Shown here one piece after another: positions 44,743 to 53,686 of a stretch of 64,000 nt of DNA. The notes under the pieces are model-generated. The model was not told the DNA's origin. It worked only from the letters and a program-made list of their open reading frames with translations, and made no database searches. The position numbers and the translations under genes are program-made. The DNA comes from Bacteroidota bacterium (GTDB lineage Bacteria > Bacteroidota > Bacteroidia > UKL13-3), in NCBI GenBank assembly GCA_947457395.1, contig CANGVA010000010.1, positions 31,154-95,153 on the forward strand, read 5' to 3'. How positions within the stretch are numbered: the first letter of the stretch is position 1; every line of letters begins with the position of its first letter.

Positions 44743-45903
44743 ATGCTTCAGAAAAGTATATCCTTTATTTTAATAGCCATCATTCCACACCTGTTATTTG
44801 CACAAATCAAAGTTACAGAGAGCAGTGATACCCTCACCCCTGCCAAAATAGTAAGGAATTATTTTATTGGAGAAGGCGTTTCGGTTAGTAATATAGCTTA
44901 TAAAGGTGAGCCTGATGCATTGGCAATTTTTACCGATCCTTCCGCATACTTAGGGTTCAATGAGGGTATTATATTAAGTACGGGCATTGCAAGGCATGTT
45001 TGCGGGCCTAATACCAGAACAAATGCTGGTGCCAATTTTGGCCGACACTCCTTTCTGGATGAGGATATGGTTACCAAAACAGATATGTGCGATGGTGCAG
45101 TACTTGAGTTTGATTTTATTCCGCAGAAGGATAGCATTCTATTTGATTTTGTATTTGGGTCAGAGGAATATCCTGAATTCGTTAACAAAGAATTTAACGA
45201 CATTTTTGCCTTTTATCTTTATAAGAAAACACCTCCACGCAGTAAATCCTACAATATGGGTAAATTACCCAATGGGAAAACGGTTATGATTAACAACGTC
45301 AATAACCGAACAAATAGTCAGTGGTATATTGCCAATGACCTGCCAACTATGACTCTTTATGATTTTATTGAATATGACGGACTAACTAAAACACTTACTG
45401 CATCTGCAAATGTTGAACCCTATAAAACTTATCATTTGAAAATTATCATTGCAGATTTAGGTGATTGCGAATATGACTCAGGAGTCCTACTCAGAGCACG
45501 CTCTATGAGCAGCATTTACTCCGCTTTAAGGATACAAAAACTACCCAAGCCAATAAGCAGGCAGATTTATCTGAACTTTGGACAAGATTCATATAATCTG
45601 CTTCCAAAAGATGAATTTAAGGTGCGCAAACTAGCTGATTCCCTTTCTATTTATAGATTTGACAGTATTATAGTGGTTGGTCATACAGATTCAACCGGAA
45701 GTGAAACTTATAATAAAGAACTCTCTCTCAAACGAGCGTATACTGTACAGCAATTACTTACCAAACAACTAGATAAATCAGTAGTTATTAAAGCCTATGG
45801 TAAAGGAAGCAGTGTACCGATAAGACCTAATACAACAGCAGATAACAGGTATATAAACAGAAGGGTTGAACTGCTATTTTATCCTCGTAAATCAACCAAA
45901 TGA
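44743..45903 (+). CDS. Choice-of-anchor-L domain protein with OmpA C-terminus
   Basis: 386 aa from ATG 44743 (MLQKSISFILIAIIPHLLFAQ, a good signal peptide); the longer frame from 44692 begins inside the rpsA terminator. Residues ~30-270 form the choice-of-anchor-L domain (FIGEGVSVSNIAYKGEPDALAIF, GIILSTGIARHVCGPNT, DGAVLEFDFIPQKDSILFDFVFGSEEYPEFV). The C-terminal ~100 residues are an OmpA/MotB peptidoglycan-binding domain (VVGHTDSTGSETYNKELSLKRA, INRRVELLF). A surface protein held to the cell wall is likely. Confidence 0.88.
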   Translation: MLQKSISFILIAIIPHLLFAQIKVTESSDTLTPAKIVRNYFIGEGVSVSNIAYKGEPDALAIFTDPSAYLGFNEGIILSTGIARHVCGPNTRTNAGANFGRHSFLDEDMVTKTDMCDGAVLEFDFIPQKDSILFDFVFGSEEYPEFVNKEFNDIFAFYLYKKTPPRSKSYNMGKLPNGKTVMINNVNNRTNSQWYIANDLPTMTLYDFIEYDGLTKTLTASANVEPYKTYHLKIIIADLGDCEYDSGVLLRARSMSSIYSALRIQKLPKPISRQIYLNFGQDSYNLLPKDEFKVRKLADSLSIYRFDSIIVVGHTDSTGSETYNKELSLKRAYTVQQLLTKQLDKSVVIKAYGKGSSVPIRPNTTADNRYINRRVELLFYPRKSTK

Positions 45904-45935
45904 GCCATTAAAACTTATTCTAAAAGTTTTATAGA

Positions 45936-45957
45936 TTTAGGTTTATTTTAGGTTTAT
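45936..45957. repeat. Two 11-bp direct repeats upstream of the response regulator
   Basis: TTTAGGTTTAT occurs twice in immediate succession (45936-45946 and 45947-45957), with a period of exactly 11 bp, about one helical turn. Tandem direct half-sites on one face are the usual binding pattern for OmpR/PhoB-family regulators. They lie about 65 nt before the start of the OmpR-family gene at 46022. Confidence 0.55.
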
Positions 45958-46021
45958 TATAATTAAATTAAATCCGATTTTTGAATATTAAAGTATATTG
46001 GCTTTTAAAATTTTACATTAA

Positions 46022-46729
46022 ATGTCGCAATACAAAGCACATATTCTAATTATTGATGATGACAAAGAATTGTCAGCTTTAATTAAAAAGCAACTCATAG
46101 CTGAGCAGTATCAGGTTGATTGCATGAGCAATGGAGCAAAGGGTGTGTTGTTTTTTCAAACAGCCAAAATTGATTTGGTACTGATTGATATTGTGATGCC
46201 TGAACTAAACGGTATTGAAGCGGCAAAGGCCATCAGACACCATAACCAGGATACTCCAATCATATTTCTTACCTCTCAAAGTGATATACAGACCAAACTG
46301 GAAGGATTTAGGGCAGGTGCAGATGATTATCTGATAAAACCGTTTGATATTGATGAGTTAAAGGTTAGGATTGGGGCGGTGCTCCGAAGAAAATCAGGCA
46401 GTTTTAAGAATATTGATATACAAGAAAACGTACCACTTGGCATTTTCACCTTCAATTACCTTAGCCGTCAACTTAAATCTCCTGTTCAAACCAAGTCGCT
46501 AAGCATAAAGGAAGCTGAGCTACTTAAACTATTATCTGATCATTTAGGCGAGTTTGTAAAGCGGGAAACCATTCTTACCTATGTTTGGGGAAAAGTTGAT
46601 GATTATGCCAAAAACAGCATGGACGTATATCTCTCAAGAGTAAGAAAATTATTAAAAGAAGATAGCCGAATTGCCATAGAAAACCTGCACGGAACAGGCT
46701 TCAAATTACATATTAGTAATACTAAGTGA
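46022..46729 (+). CDS. OmpR-family response regulator
   Basis: 235 aa. Receiver domain with acidic pocket D12-D14, phospho-acceptor D56 (VLIDIVMPE), conserved FLTSQ and LIKPFD; then a C-terminal winged-helix Trans_reg_C domain (SLSIKEAELLKLLSDHLGEFVKRETILTYVWG, MDVYLSRVRKLLKE, RIAIENLHGTGFKL). Transcription factor of a two-component system whose likely sensor is the gene encoded tail-to-tail (their 3' ends overlap by 24 nt). Two 11-bp direct repeats upstream suggest autoregulation. Confidence 0.93.
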   Translation: MSQYKAHILIIDDDKELSALIKKQLIAEQYQVDCMSNGAKGVLFFQTAKIDLVLIDIVMPELNGIEAAKAIRHHNQDTPIIFLTSQSDIQTKLEGFRAGADDYLIKPFDIDELKVRIGAVLRRKSGSFKNIDIQENVPLGIFTFNYLSRQLKSPVQTKSLSIKEAELLKLLSDHLGEFVKRETILTYVWGKVDDYAKNSMDVYLSRVRKLLKEDSRIAIENLHGTGFKLHISNTK

Positions 46730-48592
46730 AGGCAACCATACATAAAAAACAGAACCCATTCCAGGCTCACTCTCACACCAAACCTTACCACCCAATGATT
46801 CACATAACTTCTTTACAATATACAAACCCATTCCGGTTGAAGACTCGCCACCGGTTGGAACTGATTTAAGTCTGGAAAACTTGGTAAACAATGCCTCCTT
46901 ATCGGCCTTATCCATTCCCTGACCCTCATCTTTAATACTTAACAGTATTCCATCTTTCTCATCTTTTACTCCAATATGTATGCTCTTGTCAAAACTTGAA
47001 TACTTAATTGCATTTGAGACAAGATTATCTGCAATACGCCTGAATTTCTGTGCATCAGTAATAAATACAAACTCCGTTGTATTTACGTCCAATTCTATGT
47101 TTATCCGTTTTCTATCTGCAGTATTCTTAAAACTATCACACAACATAGATAATGATTCGTATAAATCAATCTCAGATAAATTCAGGTTCATTTTGCGCTC
47201 TTCCAGATATGTTACATCTAATAAATTCTGAATCATATCACTACTCTCCTGCACAAGTTCCTGCATATTTTTAAGAACAAATTTATCCTCAGTATTTATT
47301 TGTCTGGTTTGCAATTGCTGTATATGCGTGTGCAACCTGGTAAATGGCGACTTCAAATCATGACTTAATACAGCCATAATATTATTTTTTTCGGTGTTAA
47401 GCTTGGTAAGTCTTTCGTTTATTTTACCTTTTCTATATAATGTATAAAATATAAAAACAGCCATAATTAGCAGAAAAACAACAATAATAACGGTTGTGCG
47501 CTGCTGCAATTTTGCATTCAATAAATCAACTTCTTTTAATGCATTCTCCTTCTTCAGTAAGGCATTTTCATTCTCCCTCCTTTCTGCCTGATAAATTGCT
47601 TCTAGCTCACTAACTCGGTTACTTTTCTTAATCGTGGCTGCAGAGTCTTCAAAAAGTTTAATACGCTCAAATACCAGCAGCGCCTCTCTATACTTCCCTG
47701 TACGTTTATAAAACTCACCCAAAACCTGAAATACACCTAAGGTTAGTTCCGGCTCATGTAAACTATCAGCAAGCTGTTTTGCCTGTTTCAGATAAGTTGA
47801 TGCCAGCTTAAAGTCACCTCGATCCATATATATTTGCGCTGCAGCAGTAAAAGAAACTGCACTTGCACTTTTATCAGCTAATGTTTTTCTGATGGCAATA
47901 GATTTTTCAATATAAGATACGGCTAAATCTAATTTACCAAATTGCCTGTGAACCTTTGAAATATTGTCTAAGGAAATAGCTACACCTTCGGCATCATTCC
48001 TCTTTTCTGCCATCTGCAGTGCCTTTTTAAAGTAATTCAAAGCATTTTCAAGATCACCCGATTCAAAGCAGGCGGCTCCAACCAAGTTATATAGATTTAT
48101 ATTACCAACGCCATTCTTACTGGAAGTTAGCTCTAGTTCATCCAATGCCCGACTTCCGTATTTAAGAACCTGACTATAATCTTTCAGATTCATGTAAATA
48201 ATGGCAATATCATTGCAAACCATGGCCACATGGTAGGGATCGTCCATGGATTCGTAGTGCTTCAGTGCCATCATGTATGTTGAAATAGCCTTATCATACC
48301 ATGCCATTCTGCGATAAACCCTACCCAACAAGTTTAATGCCTCGGCTTCTCCTCGCAGATATCCAATTTGTTTTGATAAGTCAATGGAAGTAAGTGCCAT
48401 CATACTCACATACTCTTTATCCTGATCAAGCAAGCTATAGCAATTGTTAATAGCCTGATTCAGGTATACGCTATCCGCAAGGCTTTTTACCTGCAGTCTT
48501 AAACTATCGGTTGCCTGATTTGCAAATACCGAGGCATAAGTGCATATAAAAAGAATAAAAAAACTTACTTTATTTGGAATCTGTTTATACAT
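46706..48592 (-). CDS. TPR-containing sensor histidine kinase
   Basis: 628 aa. Signal peptide (FFILFICTYASVFA), tetratricopeptide repeats (about 35-330; GRVYRRMAWYDKAISTYMMA, NLVGAACFESGDLENALNYF), a coiled coil, one membrane helix (TVIIVVFLLIMAVFIFYTLY), a DHp domain with phospho-acceptor MAVLSHDLKSPF, then HATPase_c: N-box ADNLVSNAIKYSSF, G1 KDEGQGMDKAD, G2 GGESSTGMGLYIV. Periplasmic TPR sensors of this type are common in Bacteroidota. TATTTTTG (48607-48600) ends seven bases before the ATG. Confidence 0.93.
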   Translation of the reverse strand: MYKQIPNKVSFFILFICTYASVFANQATDSLRLQVKSLADSVYLNQAINNCYSLLDQDKEYVSMMALTSIDLSKQIGYLRGEAEALNLLGRVYRRMAWYDKAISTYMMALKHYESMDDPYHVAMVCNDIAIIYMNLKDYSQVLKYGSRALDELELTSSKNGVGNINLYNLVGAACFESGDLENALNYFKKALQMAEKRNDAEGVAISLDNISKVHRQFGKLDLAVSYIEKSIAIRKTLADKSASAVSFTAAAQIYMDRGDFKLASTYLKQAKQLADSLHEPELTLGVFQVLGEFYKRTGKYREALLVFERIKLFEDSAATIKKSNRVSELEAIYQAERRENENALLKKENALKEVDLLNAKLQQRTTVIIVVFLLIMAVFIFYTLYRKGKINERLTKLNTEKNNIMAVLSHDLKSPFTRLHTHIQQLQTRQINTEDKFVLKNMQELVQESSDMIQNLLDVTYLEERKMNLNLSEIDLYESLSMLCDSFKNTADRKRINIELDVNTTEFVFITDAQKFRRIADNLVSNAIKYSSFDKSIHIGVKDEKDGILLSIKDEGQGMDKADKEALFTKFSRLKSVPTGGESSTGMGLYIVKKLCESLGGKVWCESEPGMGSVFYVWLPSLSITNM

Positions 48593-48599
48593 TAATTAT

Positions 48600-48607
48600 C
48601 AAAAATA
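48600..48607 (-). promoter_or_regulatory. -7 promoter box of the histidine kinase gene
   Basis: Minus-strand TATTTTTG, exact TAnnTTTG. Seven bases (ATAATTA) separate it from the ATG at 48592, predicting a leaderless or nearly leaderless mRNA. Confidence 0.55.
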
Positions 48608-48612
48608 TTGAA

Positions 48613-49374
48613 ATGATTGAATTTGGACTCATTGGTTTCCCATTAAATAACACCTTTTCTAAAGATTTTTTTACAGAAAGGTTTAAGATGTTGGGATTAA
48701 GCAATTATACTTACTCCAATTTACCTTTACCCAACGTGCAAGATTTTGAACTTATGCTGAAGCAATCAGATAAATTCAGCGGATTTAATGTAACCATACC
48801 CTACAAACAATCAATCATTCCATATCTGAATGAGTTATCGGATGAGGCCAAGGCATGCAATGCAGTAAATTGTATCAAAGCTTCATACAATCAGGCACAC
48901 CAAAGCTACTATCTTAAAGGACACAATACCGATGTGTATGGATTTGAGCAATCATTTGTGCCCTTGCTTACTAATTTACAAAAGAAAAGTAATGCCCTGG
49001 TATTAGGCTCGGGAGGTGCAGCACAGGCTGTTATATACACGCTTAAAAAAATGGGCATATCCCATACAATCGCAAGCAGGGCAGCTCAGGAATCCGATAG
49101 CTTGCCTTACTCAGCGATAACAGAAGCAATAATAAAAGATCACTTGATAATTGTAAACTGCACACCACTTGGCATGTTTCCTGATATTACATCCAAGGCC
49201 GATATACCTTATCATTTTATAAGCAAACAGCACCTTTGTTACGATTTGGTTTATTTACCAGAGGAAACTGCCTTTATTAAAGCCTGCAAAAACAGAGAAG
49301 CCACTACAAAAAACGGGCTAGAGATGCTGCAACTGCAGGCACAGAAGAGTTTGGAAATTTGGCTTAGTAAGTAA
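48613..49374 (+). CDS. aroE: Shikimate dehydrogenase
   Basis: 253 aa, NADPH-dependent reduction of 3-dehydroshikimate to shikimate. ATG at 48613 gives MIEFGLIGFPLNNTFSKDFF, the family-typical start; an upstream in-frame start at 48574 would lie inside the divergent kinase gene. Motifs: GFNVTIPYKQSIIPYL (catalytic Lys), GHNTDVYGFEQSF (substrate Asp), VLGSGGAAQAVIYTL (NADP site), VNCTPLGMFP, and YDLVYLPEETAFIKACKNR. 20 nt separates it from the kinase gene. Confidence 0.95.
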   Translation: MIEFGLIGFPLNNTFSKDFFTERFKMLGLSNYTYSNLPLPNVQDFELMLKQSDKFSGFNVTIPYKQSIIPYLNELSDEAKACNAVNCIKASYNQAHQSYYLKGHNTDVYGFEQSFVPLLTNLQKKSNALVLGSGGAAQAVIYTLKKMGISHTIASRAAQESDSLPYSAITEAIIKDHLIIVNCTPLGMFPDITSKADIPYHFISKQHLCYDLVYLPEETAFIKACKNREATTKNGLEMLQLQAQKSLEIWLSK

Positions 49375-49376
49375 GT

Positions 49377-50723
49377 TTAATAGACCCCCGTGTAGTTATG
49401 TGGTGTAATTCGTTTTAACTCAGCTTTTACTTTAGCGCCTACCTTTAGCCCATTAATAAACTGATGTATTTCCTTTTGGGTGATGACTTTATTTGTGCGT
49501 GTGAGTGCTTTTAAAGCCTCATACGGCTGCGGGTATCCTTCCCTTCGTAAAATAGTTTGTATGGCTTCTGCCACCACTGCCCAGTTGGCCTCAAGATGCC
49601 TGTTTAATGCTGGTTCATTCAGTAGTAACTTATTTAACCCTTTCATCAACGAGTTTATGGCTATTAAACTATGAGCCATCGGTACACCTAGGTTTCGCAA
49701 TACGGTTGAGTCAGTTAAATCCCTTTGAAGGCGTGAAATTGGTAATTTGGCAGCCAGGTGCTCAAATATGGCGTTGGCCATCCCTAAATTACCTTCTGCA
49801 TTTTCAAAATCAATAGGATTAACTTTATGAGGCATAGCAGATGAACCCACCTCACCCTTTTTAAGTTGTTGTTTAAAATACTCCATTGAAATGTATTGCC
49901 AAAAATCCCTGCTTAAATCAATCAGGATTGTATTTACACGCTTCCACGCATCGCAAGTGGCGGCCAAGTTATCATAGTGCTCAATCTGAGTAGTGAGCTG
50001 CGATCGAGTAAGACCTAGTGAAAAATGGAATGCGTTAGCAAATTTTGGCCAGTTAATTTTTGGATAAGCAATATGATGTGCATTGAAATTTCCTGTTGCA
50101 CCTCCAAATTTAGCACTGTAAGGTATTTGGTTTAATTGATGAATCTGCACTTCCAGTCGCTCAGCAAAAACACCTATTTCTTTACCCAGTTTTGTTGGTG
50201 ATGCAGGCTGCCCGTGGGTATGAGCAAGCATAGGAATGGATTTCCATGTTTTGGCTAAAGACTGCAGCTTTTTATGTAAAACCTCAAGTTCTGGAAGCAT
50301 TAACTGCTTATGAGCATCTAGCAGTGAAAGCGGAATTGCAGTATTGTTAATATCCTGAGATGTTAAACCAAAATGAACAAATTCCTTTAGTGCGCCCAAG
50401 CCAACACGATCCAACTTTTCTTTAATAAAGTATTCTACTGCTTTTACATCGTGATTGGTTGTGGCTTCTATCTGTTTCACCTCAAGAGCATCTGCCTCAG
50501 TAAAAGCTGCATAAACTAGTCTTAATTCTTTTTTATGCTGGGCATTTACTTTGCCTTTCATTTGCGGCAGCGGAATTTCGGCAAGGGCAATAAAATATTC
50601 TATCTCAACCAATACCCTGTATTGAATCAATGCAAACTCGCTAAAATATGAGGCCAGCTTTTGGCTATGCCTGCGGTAGCGTCCATCAACCGGAGAAATA
50701 GCGGTTAGGGTTGTTAATTCCAT
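49377..50723 (-). CDS. purB: Adenylosuccinate lyase
   Basis: 448 aa from ATG 50723 (MELTTLTAISPVDGRYRRHS); a frame open to 50750 adds nine residues that are not typical of the family. Cleaves adenylosuccinate and SAICAR in purine synthesis. Motifs: TNHDVKAVEYFIKEKL, HFGLTSQDINNTA (catalytic His region), MLAHTHGQPASPT and the signature GSSAMPHKVNPIDFENAEGN. TATTTTCG (50737-50730) ends six bases before the ATG, the same distance as for the leaderless genes. Convergent with aroE, 2 nt between their ends. Confidence 0.96.
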   Translation of the reverse strand: MELTTLTAISPVDGRYRRHSQKLASYFSEFALIQYRVLVEIEYFIALAEIPLPQMKGKVNAQHKKELRLVYAAFTEADALEVKQIEATTNHDVKAVEYFIKEKLDRVGLGALKEFVHFGLTSQDINNTAIPLSLLDAHKQLMLPELEVLHKKLQSLAKTWKSIPMLAHTHGQPASPTKLGKEIGVFAERLEVQIHQLNQIPYSAKFGGATGNFNAHHIAYPKINWPKFANAFHFSLGLTRSQLTTQIEHYDNLAATCDAWKRVNTILIDLSRDFWQYISMEYFKQQLKKGEVGSSAMPHKVNPIDFENAEGNLGMANAIFEHLAAKLPISRLQRDLTDSTVLRNLGVPMAHSLIAINSLMKGLNKLLLNEPALNRHLEANWAVVAEAIQTILRREGYPQPYEALKALTRTNKVITQKEIHQFINGLKVGAKVKAELKRITPHNYTGVY

Positions 50724-50872
50724 ATGCCACGAAAATACAGCCTCTTGCATAATTTATTTATATAACCGCTTAAATCTTTTTAATTCCTTTAACCCTAGGA
50801 TTTAGCCCGCTATCCCATCTAATTGTAAAAATACTAAACAATCTGCTTAATTTGCTAGCTAAAAGTTACGCT

Positions 50873-52633
50873 ATGAAACAGTTTTTCAAAATGCTATTCG
50901 CCTCTATGTTGGGCTTTATTCTATCAGTGGTATTGTTGTTTTTAATTTTAGGAGGAATTATAGCTTCCATAGCCGGTAGTGCTGCAGATGATGATTCCTC
51001 CATTAGTGAAAACAGCATACTTCAGCTGAACCTCAGTTATGATATTCCGGAGAGAACCTCAGATAACCCATTTAGCAATTTCGATCCGGTTTCAATGGAA
51101 AGCAAAAACCCTACTGGTTTACATGACATTGTAAAAAGTATCAGATATGCCTCAACGGATAACAGAATAAAGGGTATTTACATGAAAGTTGATTTTTCAC
51201 CGACCAGTTATGGAACACTAGAGGAGATACGAGATGCCCTAATTGAGTTTAAAAAATCAAGGAAATTTATCATAGCCTATGGTGAGATGATGGAGGAACA
51301 TGCTTACTACGTGGCTTCTGTTGCCGATAAAATTTATCTGAACCCATCCGGTGAACTGTTAATTGACGGATTTAGTTATAATGAATATTACCTTAAAGGC
51401 ATGTTAGATAAAGTTGGCGTGCAGGCTCAACTTATCAGGCATGGTAAATACAAGGCTGCAGGAGAACCATTCATTGCAGAGAAAATGAGCAATGAAAACC
51501 GTCAGCAAATAGAATCTTTTATGGGATCGATGTTTGATCATTTCATCAGAAAAATTGCTGAAGCCCGCAAAAAGAGTGCTGATGAAGTTAGAAATATTGC
51601 TGAAAAACTTTTGGTTCAAGGTCCTGCCGATGCAAAAAGATATGGCATGATTGACGATTTAAAATATGAAGATGAAGTTGAGGAAGAGTTGAAGAAAAAA
51701 TCTGGAGTAGAAAGTAAATTAAAGCTTGTATCTGTAGAATCCTATCATAAAAAAGCTAAGGAAGGCAAGCTTACAGCAAAAGATAAAATAGCCATAGTAT
51801 ATGTTAATGGTGAGATTGTGACCGGGGAAGGAAGCGATGCTCAGGCCGGATCTGACAAAATAGCTACTGCAATTAGGGAAGCTAGAATAGATAGCAGTAT
51901 TAAGGCATTGGTTTTACGGGTAAATTCACCGGGTGGTAGCGTAATTGCGTCTGAGGTAATGTGGAGAGAAGTGCAGCTAACCAGAAAAGCAAAACCTGTG
52001 ATAGTTTCTTTTGGTGCAGTGGCTGCTTCCGGTGGTTATTATATTGCCACACCTGCTAATGTTATTGTTGCTGAACCAAACACCATTACTGGCTCCATTG
52101 GCGTATTTGGAATGCTACTTAATGCTGAAAAACTGATTAAAGACAAATTAGGTATCAATGTAGAAAAAGTAAAATTTGGTGAATTTGCAGATTTAGGGAG
52201 CCCTGACAGGCCTTTAACTGAAGCAGAGAAAGCCATTGTACAAAAAATGGTTGACCGTACATATGTAGATTTCGTTAATAAGGTAGCAAAAGGCAGAAAC
52301 CTGCGCTTTGAACAAGTTGATTCTATTGCAGAAGGAAGAGTATGGAGTGGTGTTGATGCGAAAAAGATTGGATTGGTAGATGAACTGGGAGGGCTGGATA
52401 AAGCCATAGCCATAGCCAAACAAAAAGCAGGTATTGAAGAATACAGACTGATACAATTGCCTGAACAGAAAGATCCGATTGAGACTTTCATTAAATCCCT
52501 AAGCGGAGAAGCCTCTGCATTTTGGCTAAAGCAACAGCTGGGCACAGACTATATTCTGTATATGCAATTGCATGAGCTAAAGCACAAACAAGGCATACAG
52601 GCACGCTTACCAATGGAGTTTGAAATAAAATAA
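50873..52633 (+). CDS. sppA: Signal peptide peptidase SppA (67 kDa type)
   Basis: 586 aa from ATG 50873 (MKQFFKMLFASMLGFILSVV); the frame begins 21 nt earlier at TTG 50852. Membrane-anchored Ser-Lys protease that degrades cleaved signal peptides. N-terminal membrane segment, two tandem ClpP-like domains; the Lys of IRHGKYKAAGEPF (first half) and the Ser of FGAVAASGGYYIAT (second half) form the catalytic dyad, as in the E. coli enzyme. Followed after 33 nt by mscL. Confidence 0.93.
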   Translation: MKQFFKMLFASMLGFILSVVLLFLILGGIIASIAGSAADDDSSISENSILQLNLSYDIPERTSDNPFSNFDPVSMESKNPTGLHDIVKSIRYASTDNRIKGIYMKVDFSPTSYGTLEEIRDALIEFKKSRKFIIAYGEMMEEHAYYVASVADKIYLNPSGELLIDGFSYNEYYLKGMLDKVGVQAQLIRHGKYKAAGEPFIAEKMSNENRQQIESFMGSMFDHFIRKIAEARKKSADEVRNIAEKLLVQGPADAKRYGMIDDLKYEDEVEEELKKKSGVESKLKLVSVESYHKKAKEGKLTAKDKIAIVYVNGEIVTGEGSDAQAGSDKIATAIREARIDSSIKALVLRVNSPGGSVIASEVMWREVQLTRKAKPVIVSFGAVAASGGYYIATPANVIVAEPNTITGSIGVFGMLLNAEKLIKDKLGINVEKVKFGEFADLGSPDRPLTEAEKAIVQKMVDRTYVDFVNKVAKGRNLRFEQVDSIAEGRVWSGVDAKKIGLVDELGGLDKAIAIAKQKAGIEEYRLIQLPEQKDPIETFIKSLSGEASAFWLKQQLGTDYILYMQLHELKHKQGIQARLPMEFEIK

Positions 52634-52666
52634 TGTATATTGGCTCATATTTTATAACCTAAGCTT

Positions 52667-53065
52667 ATGGGACTCATAAAAGAATTTAAGGATTTTGCCA
52701 TGCGTGGCAGTGTAATTGACCTGGCAGTGGGTGTTGTAATTGGTGCAGCTTTTCAAAAAATAGTTGACTCTGTTGTTAAGGATATTTTGATGCCCGTTTT
52801 GGGCTTATTGCTTCACGGAATTGATTTTGGCCACCTGGAAATTCCCTTAATGGGAGAAGCAAAAATCACCATTGGTAACTTTATTAACACAACCATTCAG
52901 TTTATTATCATGGCATTTGCTGTTTTCCTGCTTATTAAGGGAATAAACAGACTAAAGCGCCTGCAAGAGGAAAAAGATGCTGCTGCAGAAGCTGCTGCGC
53001 CTACTGAGCCCAATACACAAGAGAAACTACTGACAGAGATAAGAGATTTGCTTAAAAACAGATAA
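52667..53065 (+). CDS. mscL: Large-conductance mechanosensitive channel
   Basis: 132 aa, standard length. Opens under membrane tension to release osmolytes. Signature [37 protein letters not shown] (first helix), periplasmic loop and second helix [17 protein letters not shown], then a charged cytoplasmic helix ending [11 protein letters not shown]. Standard in the family. Confidence 0.97.
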   Translation: MGLIKEFKDFAMRGSVIDLAVGVVIGAAFQKIVDSVVKDILMPVLGLLLHGIDFGHLEIPLMGEAKITIGNFINTTIQFIIMAFAVFLLIKGINRLKRLQEEKDAAAEAAAPTEPNTQEKLLTEIRDLLKNR

Positions 53066-53136
53066 TTTTTGCTCTGTAACCATTATATCAGCACCTACCT
53101 TCCGGTAAAAATTCACAAGCATTCAATAAAAAAATT

Positions 53137-53144
53137 TAACTTTG
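53137..53144 (+). promoter_or_regulatory. -7 promoter box of the Cys/His-rich gene
   Basis: TAACTTTG, exact TAnnTTTG, four bases before the GTG at 53149. Suggests a leaderless mRNA for the metal-related gene series. Confidence 0.5.
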
Positions 53145-53148
53145 TTTG

Positions 53149-53595
53149 GTGTTTAAAAAAGAGCTAAATTTTTGCATTTCAGTTATACTCATTATTTGCA
53201 TCATTGCAGGGTATGCGGGTATTCCGTTATCTACAATGATTTGCAAAAAAGACGGTCATACCAGCATGTCTGTATTAAAAAAAGCCGAAGGCTGCAAGCA
53301 TCATGCTAAAAAATTAATTAAGGCTTGTTGTGATACTATAAACACGGATGAAAAGAAAGATAGCGGTTGCTGTAATTTCAACCACAGCTATCTAAAGATT
53401 TATACCCAAACCCTTACCCAGCAAATCAAGCATAATACAGGCCACACCCTTACTTCAAAAACTTGCTTACACCCATCCTGTCCGGAAAATAAATATTATG
53501 CAACTCCAACCGGCAGTATGCTTCATGCGCAACCACCACCGGAATGGCAAATCCAAAGAAATAAACCGGCCTTTACTCGTATTTTTCTTATTTAG
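53149..53595 (+). CDS. Cys/His-rich secreted protein (HYC_CC_PP-like)
   Basis: 148 aa from GTG 53149 (TTG 53146 also possible). N-terminal hydrophobic segment FCISVILIICIIAGYAGIPLS works as a signal or anchor. The rest carries His/Cys clusters: ICKKDGH, GCKHHAKK, KACC, SGCC, NHSY, and PPPEW near the end. This set is like the HYC_CC_PP family, small Bacteroidota proteins encoded before TonB-dependent receptors in heavy-metal contexts. The receptor at 53687 and the HMA protein at 55966 support a copper- or zinc-related role (inference). Metal is not fixed by sequence. Confidence 0.7.
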   Translation: MFKKELNFCISVILIICIIAGYAGIPLSTMICKKDGHTSMSVLKKAEGCKHHAKKLIKACCDTINTDEKKDSGCCNFNHSYLKIYTQTLTQQIKHNTGHTLTSKTCLHPSCPENKYYATPTGSMLHAQPPPEWQIQRNKPAFTRIFLI

Positions 53596-53686
53596 TATTT
53601 CATGAATTCAATTTACACACCTGTTATTGATTTATTTCAGGTGCGTTTCTTTCAATGGTTTTATTTACAAAAGCAAAACATGATTC

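Noticed and set aside
48574..48612. Longer form of AroE
   Set aside because: It would overlap the divergent histidine kinase start; MIEFGLIGFPL is the family-typical N-terminus.
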